Below are positions 57,780-64,000 of a stretch of DNA of 64,000 nt, piece after piece. The position numbers and the translations under genes were made by a program. The notes below the pieces were generated by a model, which did not search any database, was not told the origin of the DNA, and worked only from the letters and a program-made list of their open reading frames with translations. Where the stretch lies: the NCBI RefSeq assembly GCF_014648435.1, contig NZ_BMRC01000040.1, positions 1-64,000 of the forward strand, read 5' to 3'. Origin of the DNA: Nonomuraea spiralis. GTDB lineage: Bacteria > Actinomycetota > Actinomycetes > Streptosporangiales > Streptosporangiaceae. The number at the start of each line of letters is the position of its first letter. Within the stretch, counting starts at the first letter, position 1.

Positions 57780-58319
57780 ATGGTGAACGAGCTGGAGAAG
57801 ACGCGAACCGGCCGGGCGGCGTTACGGCCGAGGCTGGTGGCGGCCGGCTGGGACTATCTCGCGATCGCCGGCTGGCTGACCCTGCTGGCCGTGGTGTTCG
57901 TCCCGCTGCGCCTGGCGGGAGCGGGGGTGTTCGACGGGCTCGGCCTGGTGGCCACCGACCTGTTGATCACCGCGCTGAGCGCGCTGCCCGTCGGGGTGTA
58001 CCTGGTCGCCGGAGAGGCGGGACGGCGGCGGGCCACGTGGGGCAAGCGGCGCGCCGGGCTCGTCGTGGCCACGGTCGCGGGGGAACGCCCCGGTACGGCA
58101 CGGATCGTGGTGCGTAATGTCGTGAAGCTGCTCCCCTGGCAGTGCGGCCACATGGCGGTGTCCCGGCTGGTACGCGGCCAGGAAACAGCCTTCGCCATGC
58201 CCCTTCTGGTCGCCGCGTACGTCTTGGCCGGGGTCTCGATCGTGCTCCTGCTGGCGCGCCGCGACCGGGCCCCTCTGCACGACCTCATGGCGGGCACGCG
58301 CGTCGTGCCGTCGCCGTGA
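57780..58319 (+). CDS. RDD family membrane protein
   Basis: The 179-aa protein starts at the ATG after AAGGAGGCAGACGC. It has three or four membrane helices (YLAIAGWLTLLAVVFVPLRL; LLITALSALPVGVYLVAGEA; MPLLVAAYVLAGVSIVLLLA). The RDD features are the first-helix Asp (AAGWDYLAIAG), GKRRAGLVV and the C-terminal RDRAPLHDLMAGTRVV. It lies 116 nt before the lasso precursor on the same strand. It might aid immunity or be unrelated; no lasso ABC transporter is visible, so a resistance role is possible but unproven. Confidence 0.82.
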   Translation: MVNELEKTRTGRAALRPRLVAAGWDYLAIAGWLTLLAVVFVPLRLAGAGVFDGLGLVATDLLITALSALPVGVYLVAGEAGRRRATWGKRRAGLVVATVAGERPGTARIVVRNVVKLLPWQCGHMAVSRLVRGQETAFAMPLLVAAYVLAGVSIVLLLARRDRAPLHDLMAGTRVVPSP

Positions 58320-58435
58320 CGCCGCCGGGTGCCCGAGGCTGTCCGAGTGTGTCCCAACCCCTGTTGGACAGCCGGTACGCGGGTCTTCACTGACCGTGAT
58401 GCGGCGATCGGCCGCCCGGGAAGAAGGGACCCATC

Positions 58436-58561
58436 ATGACCGACAACGAGCGCCACGAACCGTACGAGCCCCCGCACCTGCTCGACCTCGGCGACTTCGG
58501 CCAGCTGACCCGCGGCTACGGGATGCTCAACATGGACCACGCCTACTACTTCAAGCTGTAG
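58436..58561 (+). CDS. Lasso peptide precursor, 41 aa
   Basis: The ATG at 58436 follows GAAGAAGGGACC. The leader contains YEPPHLLDLGDFGQLT, an exact match to the RRE-binding pattern YxxPxLxxxGxFxxxT of actinobacterial lasso leaders. Thr at -2 precedes the cut, giving the predicted core GYGMLNMDHAYYFKL. Gly1 and Asp8 would form an eight-residue macrolactam, with tail HAYYFKL; bulky Tyr/Phe could lock the ring. The cyclase, RRE and protease genes follow. I do not recognise this core as a known lasso peptide. There are no cysteines, so it would be class II. Confidence 0.92.
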   Translation: MTDNERHEPYEPPHLLDLGDFGQLTRGYGMLNMDHAYYFKL

Positions 58562-58584
58562 CGAAGGCATGAGGAGCACCGGTC

Positions 58585-58644
58585 GTGGTCGGCGGCGAAC
58601 CGCCCGGACGACCGTGGGCGGACGTGGTCGACTACTACCGGTGA
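58585..58644 (+). CDS. Possible 19-aa peptide between precursor and cyclase
   Basis: A GTG at 58585 opens a frame reading MVGGEPPGRPWADVVDYYR, ending 12 nt before the cyclase start. AGGAGCACC lies upstream at usable spacing. It may be a leader peptide tuning cyclase translation, or chance. It has no leader motif and is not a second lasso precursor. Confidence 0.3.
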   Translation: MVGGEPPGRPWADVVDYYR

Positions 58645-58656
58645 GGCGGGGGTCCG

Positions 58657-60471
58657 GTGCGTGAGCTGAGCGGCGAGGAGTTCGCGGTGCTGCCCGACAG
58701 CGCCGCCGGCGAGGCCCTCGCCGGAACGCTGAACGGCGTGGTGATCCTGGGTTACGCGTCCGGGCGGCCGTGCCTGCTGGCCGCCTCGACCGGCGGGATC
58801 GTGCACGCGGAAGCGGGTCAGGCCCGGCTGGCGGTGATCGGCACGTGCCCGGTCACCGCCGGTCGGCTCCGGCGGATGGCGGCGCGGCTGACGTGCCTGG
58901 CGGACGCCGACGCGGTGGCCGCGGCGCTGCCCGGAAGTTTCCATCTGGTCGCGGTCGTGGGCGGGCGGGTCCGGGTGCAGGGCACCGCCTCGGGCACCCG
59001 GCGGGTGTACTACGCGCGGGCCGGCGGGGCGGTGGTCGCGTCCGGCCGGGCGGCGGTGCCGGCCGCGCTGACGCGGGCCTCGGTGGACCAGCGGGCGCTG
59101 GCGGCGCGGTTGCTGATGATCGTGCCGCCGGTGCTGGCCGAACCGTTGTGGGAGGGGGTCGCCGTGGTGCCGCCCGGCGAGGCGGCCCACATCGACGACG
59201 GCGGGGTGCGCCTGCGTCCCTGGTGGCGGGCGCCGGAGCCGGAGGTGCCGCTGGAGGAAGGCGCCCCCGCGGTACGGGCCGCCCTTGAGGAGGCCGTGGC
59301 CGCCCGGATCGGCACGGGCTCGGTGGTGGCCGCCGATCTGTCCGGCGGGCTGGATTCGACGCCGGTCAGCTTCCTCGCCGCCGCGACGGCCGGGGAACGG
59401 TCGGCGAAGCTGATCACGTTCGTACTGGCCGTCGACGATCCCGAGCACGACGACCCCGCGTGGGCCGAACGGGCGCGGGCGCACCTTCCGGGCGAGCATG
59501 AGGTGGCCCGGCCGGACGACGTTCCCAGGTGGTTCGCCGACGCGGCTCGGGCCGTTCCCGGGCTGGACGAGCCCACGCGGTGGCTGCGCGCGCTGGCCCG
59601 CGAGCTGGCGAGCTCGGCGCTGCTCGGCGGGCGGGGAGCGGCCGTGCGCCTGACCGGGCACGGCGGTGACGAGGTCACCCTGCTGCCCGACTGCTACCTG
59701 CACGACCTGGCCCGTCGCCACCCGGCGGCGCTCTGGCCCCACCTGCGCGAGCAGCGGTCAAGGGCCCGGTGGCCGCTGCGGGCGTGCGTGCGCGCGCTGG
59801 CCGACCGGCGGCCGTACGCCGCCTGGCTGGCGGATCAGGCGGCGACGCTCGGCGCGCCGCTGCCCCGCTTCCTGCCGGACTTCGGGTGGGAGCAACCGCT
59901 GCGCCTGCCCGGCTGGACGACCGAGGCCGCGGCGGACGCGGTCCGCGAGGCGCTCGCCGGGTGCTCGGCCGAGCCGTACTCCCCGCTGCGGGCCCAGCAT
60001 CAGAGCCTGTCAAGCGTCCGTTCCATCGCCGCCGCCGTCGATGGCGTACGGGTCCTGACGGGCCGCGTGGGCGCCGCCGTGCACGCCCCTTACCTGGACG
60101 ACCACGTCGTCGCCGCCTGCCTGGCCGTACGGCTGGACGAGCGGGCGGCGCCCGGCGCGTACAAGCCGCTCACCAGGGCCGCGATGCGCCCGGTCATGCC
60201 CGCCGAGTGCCTGGGACGCAGCACCAAGGGCGAGTTCTCGGCCGACATCTACCAGGGGCTGCGCCGCCACCGTGACCAGTTGCTGGCGCTGCTCGACGGC
60301 TCGCTGCTGGTGGAGCGCGGCCTGGCCGACGCCGCCGCCCTGCGCCGGGCCTGCGTGCGGACACCGGCCGAGGGCGGGCCCGGCGTCCTCGCGCTCGACG
60401 TCTTCATCGCCGCCGAGAACTGGCTGCGAGCCCTTGCCGCCCATCCCGTTCAGGAGGAGTCGTGCGCGTGA
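58657..60471 (+). CDS. Lasso peptide cyclase (asparagine synthetase-like)
   Basis: The 604-aa protein has an N-terminal glutamine-amidotransferase-like domain (HLVAVVGGRVRVQGTASGTR) without a catalytic Cys2 and a C-terminal AS-B domain with the ATP-binding motif LSGGLDST (228-235). YLDDHVVAACLAVRLDE and RSTKGEFSADIYQGL are further conserved blocks. Family knowledge: it adenylates the Asp side chain of the core and closes the ring to Gly1. The GTG start follows GGCGGGGG. It overlaps the RRE gene by GTGA. Confidence 0.93.
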   Translation: MRELSGEEFAVLPDSAAGEALAGTLNGVVILGYASGRPCLLAASTGGIVHAEAGQARLAVIGTCPVTAGRLRRMAARLTCLADADAVAAALPGSFHLVAVVGGRVRVQGTASGTRRVYYARAGGAVVASGRAAVPAALTRASVDQRALAARLLMIVPPVLAEPLWEGVAVVPPGEAAHIDDGGVRLRPWWRAPEPEVPLEEGAPAVRAALEEAVAARIGTGSVVAADLSGGLDSTPVSFLAAATAGERSAKLITFVLAVDDPEHDDPAWAERARAHLPGEHEVARPDDVPRWFADAARAVPGLDEPTRWLRALARELASSALLGGRGAAVRLTGHGGDEVTLLPDCYLHDLARRHPAALWPHLREQRSRARWPLRACVRALADRRPYAAWLADQAATLGAPLPRFLPDFGWEQPLRLPGWTTEAAADAVREALAGCSAEPYSPLRAQHQSLSSVRSIAAAVDGVRVLTGRVGAAVHAPYLDDHVVAACLAVRLDERAAPGAYKPLTRAAMRPVMPAECLGRSTKGEFSADIYQGLRRHRDQLLALLDGSLLVERGLADAAALRRACVRTPAEGGPGVLALDVFIAAENWLRALAAHPVQEESCA

Positions 60472-60746
60472 GTCTTCGCCCCGGCGTCACCCTCACCCCG
60501 ATCGACGAGGTCGCCGTGCTCCTGGACGAGCACACCGGCCGCTACCGCCAGCTCAACGGCACCGCCGTGCTCGTCCTGCGCAGCCTGCTGGCGGGACGCG
60601 GCCCGGACGGGGCCGTCCGCGACCTCGTCCGGGCCCATCCGGCGGCGACGCCCACCGCCGAGGCGGACGTCGCCGAGCTCGTAGCCTGCCTGCGTGCCGC
60701 GAACCTGATCGTCGAGGCCGCCGCCGGGCCGGAGCGGCCGCTATGA
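60468..60746 (+). CDS. Lasso RRE protein (PqqD-like, B1)
   Basis: The 92-aa protein starts MSLRPGVTLTPIDEVAVLLD. It contains DEHTGRYRQLNGTAVLVLRS and DVAELVACLRAANLIVEAA, the PqqD/RRE winged-helix pattern. Family knowledge: it binds the leader motif of the precursor and delivers it to the B2 protease. I prefer the GTG at 60468 (9 nt after GGAGGAG); GTG 60462 adds two residues. It overlaps both neighbours by 4 nt. Confidence 0.92.
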   Translation: MSLRPGVTLTPIDEVAVLLDEHTGRYRQLNGTAVLVLRSLLAGRGPDGAVRDLVRAHPAATPTAEADVAELVACLRAANLIVEAAAGPERPL

Positions 60747-61156
60747 GCGTCTCCATGGTGCCCGCCGACCGGCCCCGCCTGCCCTGGCGCCGCCGCCTGC
60801 CGGCGCTGGCCGCCGTGGCCGCCGCGCACCTGATCGCCCGCCGGCCGCCGGCCCGCATCCGCGCGGTGCTCACGTTCGCCCGGCGCGGCGCCGTGCCCGC
60901 CACCGTCGAGCAGGCCAGGGTGGCACGGGACGCGGTCATCGCGGTCAGCCTGTCGTGCGCCGGGGAAGGCTGCCTGCCGCGTTCCATCGCCGCCGCCCTG
61001 CTGTGCCGGACGCGCGGATCGTGGCCCACCTGGTGCGCGGGCGTACGGGTGCACCCGTTCGGCGCCCATGCCTGGATCGAGGCCGAAGGCCGTCCCGTGG
61101 ACGAGCCGCCCCATCACTACCGGGGCACGATCGTGGTCGCTCCGTATCAGGGCTGA
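60743..61156 (+). CDS. Lasso leader peptidase (B2, transglutaminase-like)
   Basis: The 137-aa protein shows the catalytic triad of lasso B2 proteases: C77 (GEGCLPRSIA), H109 (PFGAHAWIE) and D120 (GRPVDEP). The C terminus HYRGTIVVAPYQG is conserved in the family. It cuts after the residue following the leader Thr, releasing Gly1. The ATG overlaps the RRE stop (ATGA). With the precursor, cyclase and RRE the biosynthetic set is complete. Confidence 0.93.
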   Translation: MSVSMVPADRPRLPWRRRLPALAAVAAAHLIARRPPARIRAVLTFARRGAVPATVEQARVARDAVIAVSLSCAGEGCLPRSIAAALLCRTRGSWPTWCAGVRVHPFGAHAWIEAEGRPVDEPPHHYRGTIVVAPYQG

Positions 61157-61223
61157 GCCGCCGCCCCTCCGGGACAGGGCGGAGCACCCGCGTTGCACGG
61201 CGATCGAGGAGAAGAGGGCGACC

Positions 61224-62540
61224 ATGCCGATCGACTACACCTTCGAGACATTCAACGACCTGCGCCTGCCGCAACCCCTGAACGCGGACGTCGCCGCGTC
61301 GATGGTCAAGCACAGCGACCTCACCTCGGCGGACGTCGTGTTCGCGGCCGGCGGCGGGACCGACGCGGAACGCCACGCCCTGACCTGGCTGCTCGCCACG
61401 TACGTGCCGCAGCCGTACAAGAAGGCGACCAACCACCAGATCCTGCCCCTCACGGCCGCGTCCGTCGGACAGGTGGTCCTCGCCTACGACGCGAACCGGC
61501 GCGCGACCGCGACCCTGGTCGGCCGCGGCCTGCCGGCCGGACTTGAGCCGCCGTACCGCGAGCCGGCGCAGTTGACGCAGTGGCTCAAGGACACCTACGC
61601 CCTCGCCGGGATCACCGGCCAGTGGACCGGCGAGCAGTTGATCAAGCTCCACACGGCCCTGGGCCTGGTCCCCGAGGCCGACCGTCCGGCGCTGCGCGGC
61701 GTCCTGATCCAGCGGGTGGCCGCCCTCCAGTCCCAGGATGGTCACGACAAGGGGAAGTTCAGCTACGAAAGAGGCCCCTGGGCCGGATCCCTCGGCACGC
61801 TCAAGCTGGCGGACGCGATCTTCGCGGAGGACGGGATCGGCTTCTTCGGCGGCCTCACCTCGCGCGCCTGCCTGCCGAGCGTGCGCGGCATCCTGCACGA
61901 GGTCGGCCACGCCGTGGAGAGCGCCTCGTGCCGGAACGAGGCCAGGAACAACGCGGCCTGGGTGGTCGAGAGCACCGGCGGGCGGCAGTACCGCGCACCC
62001 GAGCACGTCCCGGACAACCTGGTGACCGAGGCCATCCAGCTCGACACGGACAACGAGGCGCTGGGCGAGCTCGGCACCGGGCTCCCGAACGCCACCGCCA
62101 GGGCCGAGTTCGACACCCTGTGCGACACGATCGAGAAGATCCAGTCGTGGATCACGTCCGCCGAGAACGGAACGTTCCAACAGGAGGGGGTGTTCTCGGA
62201 GGTCAAGAGCCACCTGGCGCAGGCGCTCACCCTGAACATCTGGCAGACCTACCGGCAGGAGATCGTCCGGTGGTGCGACGCGCAGATCCGCGAGGCCCGC
62301 TGGCGGACGAAGTTCGTGACGCCGCGGGGCAACAACATCACCCCGTGCCTGCGGGACTTCGTCCAGTTCGTGCACGACGGCGGCGTGGGCACGAACCTCA
62401 CGCCGTACGCGCAGACGTCGTACGGTGAGCTGTTCGCGGAGGCGTACTCGTTCTGGCTCGCCGACCCCGACGCCGTGGAACGGCACGACCGGCGGCTTCG
62501 CCAGTACTTCGACAGGGCCGCCTACCGGGTCGGGGACTGA
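61224..62540 (+). CDS. HEXXH zinc metalloprotease-like protein next to the lasso genes
   Basis: The 438-aa protein starts at the ATG after GGAGAAGAGGG, 67 nt behind the B2 gene. The zinc site is ILHEVGHAVES (H225, E226, H229), and the later SYGELFAEAYSFWLADPDAV (E402 or E406) fits the third ligand of a gluzincin or ATLF-type fold. The ~180 residues before the motif have no recognised domain. No signal peptide is seen. It could be an effector, a toxin-like protein, or an accessory peptidase of the cluster. Known lasso isopeptidases are serine hydrolases, so this would be a different type. The function is open. Confidence 0.75.
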   Translation: MPIDYTFETFNDLRLPQPLNADVAASMVKHSDLTSADVVFAAGGGTDAERHALTWLLATYVPQPYKKATNHQILPLTAASVGQVVLAYDANRRATATLVGRGLPAGLEPPYREPAQLTQWLKDTYALAGITGQWTGEQLIKLHTALGLVPEADRPALRGVLIQRVAALQSQDGHDKGKFSYERGPWAGSLGTLKLADAIFAEDGIGFFGGLTSRACLPSVRGILHEVGHAVESASCRNEARNNAAWVVESTGGRQYRAPEHVPDNLVTEAIQLDTDNEALGELGTGLPNATARAEFDTLCDTIEKIQSWITSAENGTFQQEGVFSEVKSHLAQALTLNIWQTYRQEIVRWCDAQIREARWRTKFVTPRGNNITPCLRDFVQFVHDGGVGTNLTPYAQTSYGELFAEAYSFWLADPDAVERHDRRLRQYFDRAAYRVGD

Positions 62541-62637
62541 ATCGCCGATCGAGCAGGCCGGCGGCCTGTCCGTCGGGTAAATTCCGCAGAGCAGAATTAC
62601 CGTTTCTCCAAAGCGTGACAGCCGCACCATTGACCGT

Positions 62638-63795
62638 ATGAGCATCCCAACCTCCCCCGTACGGCTCCGCGCGGCCGACGCGCCGGACCAGCCCGCCGTC
62701 ACCCCCGCGCTCGAAGAGCTCTACCGCGGTTTCGAGCAGGAACTGCTCGTGCCGCTGTGGACGGAGATCGGTGACCTGATGCCGGCTCATCCGCGTTCGC
62801 GCGCGGTGCCGCACGTGTGGCGCTGGGAGAACCTGCGGCGGCTGGCCGCCCAGGCGGGCGAGCTGGTCCCGGTCGGCCGCGGCGGGGAACGGCGGGCGAT
62901 CGCGCTGGCCAACCCCGCCCTGGGCGGACGGCCGTTCGCGACGCCCACGCTGTGGGCCGCGATCCAGTACCTGATGCCCGGGGAGGACGCTCCCGAGCAT
63001 CGCCACACCCAGCACGCCTTCCGCTTCGTCGTCGAGGGCGAGGGCGTGTGGACGGTCGTCGGCGGCGACGCCGTGCCGATGCGGCGCGGCGACTTCCTCC
63101 CGCAGGCCGGCTGGAACTGGCACGCCCACCACAACGCGACTCTCGAACCGATGGCCTGGCTCGACGGCCTGGACATCCCCTTCCAGTACCTCACCGAGTC
63201 GCAGTTCTTCGAGTTCGGCCGCGACGAGATCGGCGACGCCGAGCGCGTCACCCCCGAACGGTCCCGTTCCGAGCGGCTGTGGGCTCATCCCGGACTGCGC
63301 CCGGTGTCGGCCGGCGAGCTCGCCCCTGGCACGCCGCTGCTGTCCTACAAGTGGGAGTTCACCGACCGCGCCCTGGCCGACCAGCTGGCCCTTGGGGCCG
63401 AGGGCCACGGCGGAGTCGTCGAGCCCGGCCACGCCGCCGTCCGCTACACCAACCCCGCCACCGGGGCCGACGTGCTCCCCACGCTGCGCGCCGAGATGCA
63501 CCGCATCGCGCGCGGCGCCGAGACCGCCCCGGTACGCGAGACCGGCTCGTCGGTCTACCAGGTCTTCGACGGCTCCGGCAGCGTGACCGTCGGCGACAGG
63601 ACCTGGACGGTCACCCGCGGCGACCTGTTCAGCGTCCCGTCCTGGCAGCCCTTCTCGGCCCGGTCGGAGGCCGGCTCCACCGACTCCGACTCCGGCGCCC
63701 TGGACCTGTTCCGCTTCAGCGACAGCCCGGTCTTCGAAGCTCTCCGGCTCAACCGCACCCACCATGACCCCCGTACCGAAGGAAACGCCCGATGA
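62638..63795 (+). CDS. Gentisate 1,2-dioxygenase (bicupin)
   Basis: The 385-aa protein has the family's N-terminal ELYRGFEQELLVPLWTEIGD and VWRWENLRRLAAQAGELVPV. The first cupin carries metal ligands HRHTQH (H121, H123) and GWNWHAHHN (H162). The second cupin lies in YQVFDGSGSVTVGDRTWTVT. Family knowledge: the Fe(II) enzyme cleaves gentisate to maleylpyruvate. The next gene, a FAH-family hydrolase, overlaps its stop by 4 nt, as in gentisate operons where fumarylpyruvate is hydrolysed. Confidence 0.92.
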   Translation: MSIPTSPVRLRAADAPDQPAVTPALEELYRGFEQELLVPLWTEIGDLMPAHPRSRAVPHVWRWENLRRLAAQAGELVPVGRGGERRAIALANPALGGRPFATPTLWAAIQYLMPGEDAPEHRHTQHAFRFVVEGEGVWTVVGGDAVPMRRGDFLPQAGWNWHAHHNATLEPMAWLDGLDIPFQYLTESQFFEFGRDEIGDAERVTPERSRSERLWAHPGLRPVSAGELAPGTPLLSYKWEFTDRALADQLALGAEGHGGVVEPGHAAVRYTNPATGADVLPTLRAEMHRIARGAETAPVRETGSSVYQVFDGSGSVTVGDRTWTVTRGDLFSVPSWQPFSARSEAGSTDSDSGALDLFRFSDSPVFEALRLNRTHHDPRTEGNAR

Positions 63796-64000
63796 AGCTC
63801 GCCACTGTCCGCGTCAACGGCTCGACCCGCGCCGTACGGCTCGACGGCGACCGGCTGGTCGACCTCGGAGCCGCCGATCTCGGCGAGTTCCTGGCCCAGG
63901 ACGACTGGGCCGCCAGGGCCGCCGCCGCCGACCCGGCCACGACCTACCCGGCCGAGGGCGCCGACTTCGCGCCGGTCGTCCCGCAGCCATCCAAGGTCGT
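63792..64000 (+). CDS. Fumarylacetoacetate hydrolase family protein, partial (gentisate pathway)
   Basis: The gene starts MKLATVRVNGSTRAVRLDGD and continues RLVDLGAADLGEFLAQDDWA before the window ends in FAPVVPQPSKVV. This is the N-terminal cap of a FAH-family enzyme; the catalytic domain lies beyond 64000. Overlap with the dioxygenase gene (ATGA) supports fumarylpyruvate hydrolase. The call rests on the N terminus and context. Confidence 0.82.
   Translation, partial: MKLATVRVNGSTRAVRLDGDRLVDLGAADLGEFLAQDDWAARAAAADPATTYPAEGADFAPVVPQPSKV

Noticed and set aside
1-64000. CRISPR arrays
   Set aside because: No regularly spaced direct repeats with unique spacers were seen; the repeats found are tandem, paired or attachment-type.

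Overview
The window is high-GC DNA with GTG and TTG starts, dense 4-nt start/stop overlaps, a pSAM2-type integrative element and SpoIIE/STAS-type signalling. It comes from a filamentous actinomycete. A family-level guess (Streptosporangiaceae-like) is inference only. Core chromosome alternates with two integrated elements that use tRNA genes as attachment sites, followed by two peptide natural-product loci.

Region 1 (1-18.4 kb) is an actinomycete integrative and conjugative element (AICE) inserted in the 3' end of tRNA-Phe. It is bounded by 104-bp direct repeats (939-1042 and 18337-18440). It carries the usual module order: GntR and XRE regulators, SCO3933-type protein, FtsK-like transfer protein, DUF2637 spread protein, small proteins, RepSA-like initiator, excisionase and tyrosine integrase. 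Its cargo is a single-chain restriction-modification enzyme, an AT-richer gene with Ntn-hydrolase-like sequence, and debris of an older element (integrase pseudogene, tRNA-Arg 3' half).

Region 2 (18.4-23.7 kb) is chromosome: tRNA-Phe/Asp/Glu, a metallophosphoesterase, a small zincin, an MFS exporter, a PspC protein, a glutaryl-CoA-type dehydrogenase and tRNA-Lys.

Region 3 (23.7-45.9 kb) is a 22-kb genomic island bounded by a perfect 43-bp repeat of the tRNA-Lys 3' half. It holds three modules that each pair a STAS protein with a membrane fatty-acid desaturase, plus a SpoIIE phosphatase, two DUF5994 proteins, a CsbD-like protein, an AI-2E transporter and several regulators. At its centre is a Xer-like recombinase preceded by a 13-6-13 inverted-repeat site. 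The content points to membrane and general stress adaptation.

Region 4 (46-64 kb) is chromosome. It holds (a) an apparently uncharacterised peptide locus: S26 signal peptidase, ArsR-type regulator, 59-aa precursor with eight cysteines, MauE-like membrane redox protein, MauD/TlpA-like thioredoxin and ABC exporter; (b) a two-component system; (c) two redox enzymes, one with three phased operators upstream; (d) a TPR protein paired with a 27-aa Trp-rich peptide; (e) a lasso peptide cluster (precursor, cyclase, RRE, B2 protease) followed by an unusual HEXXH protein; and (f) the start of a gentisate degradation operon, cut by the window edge.
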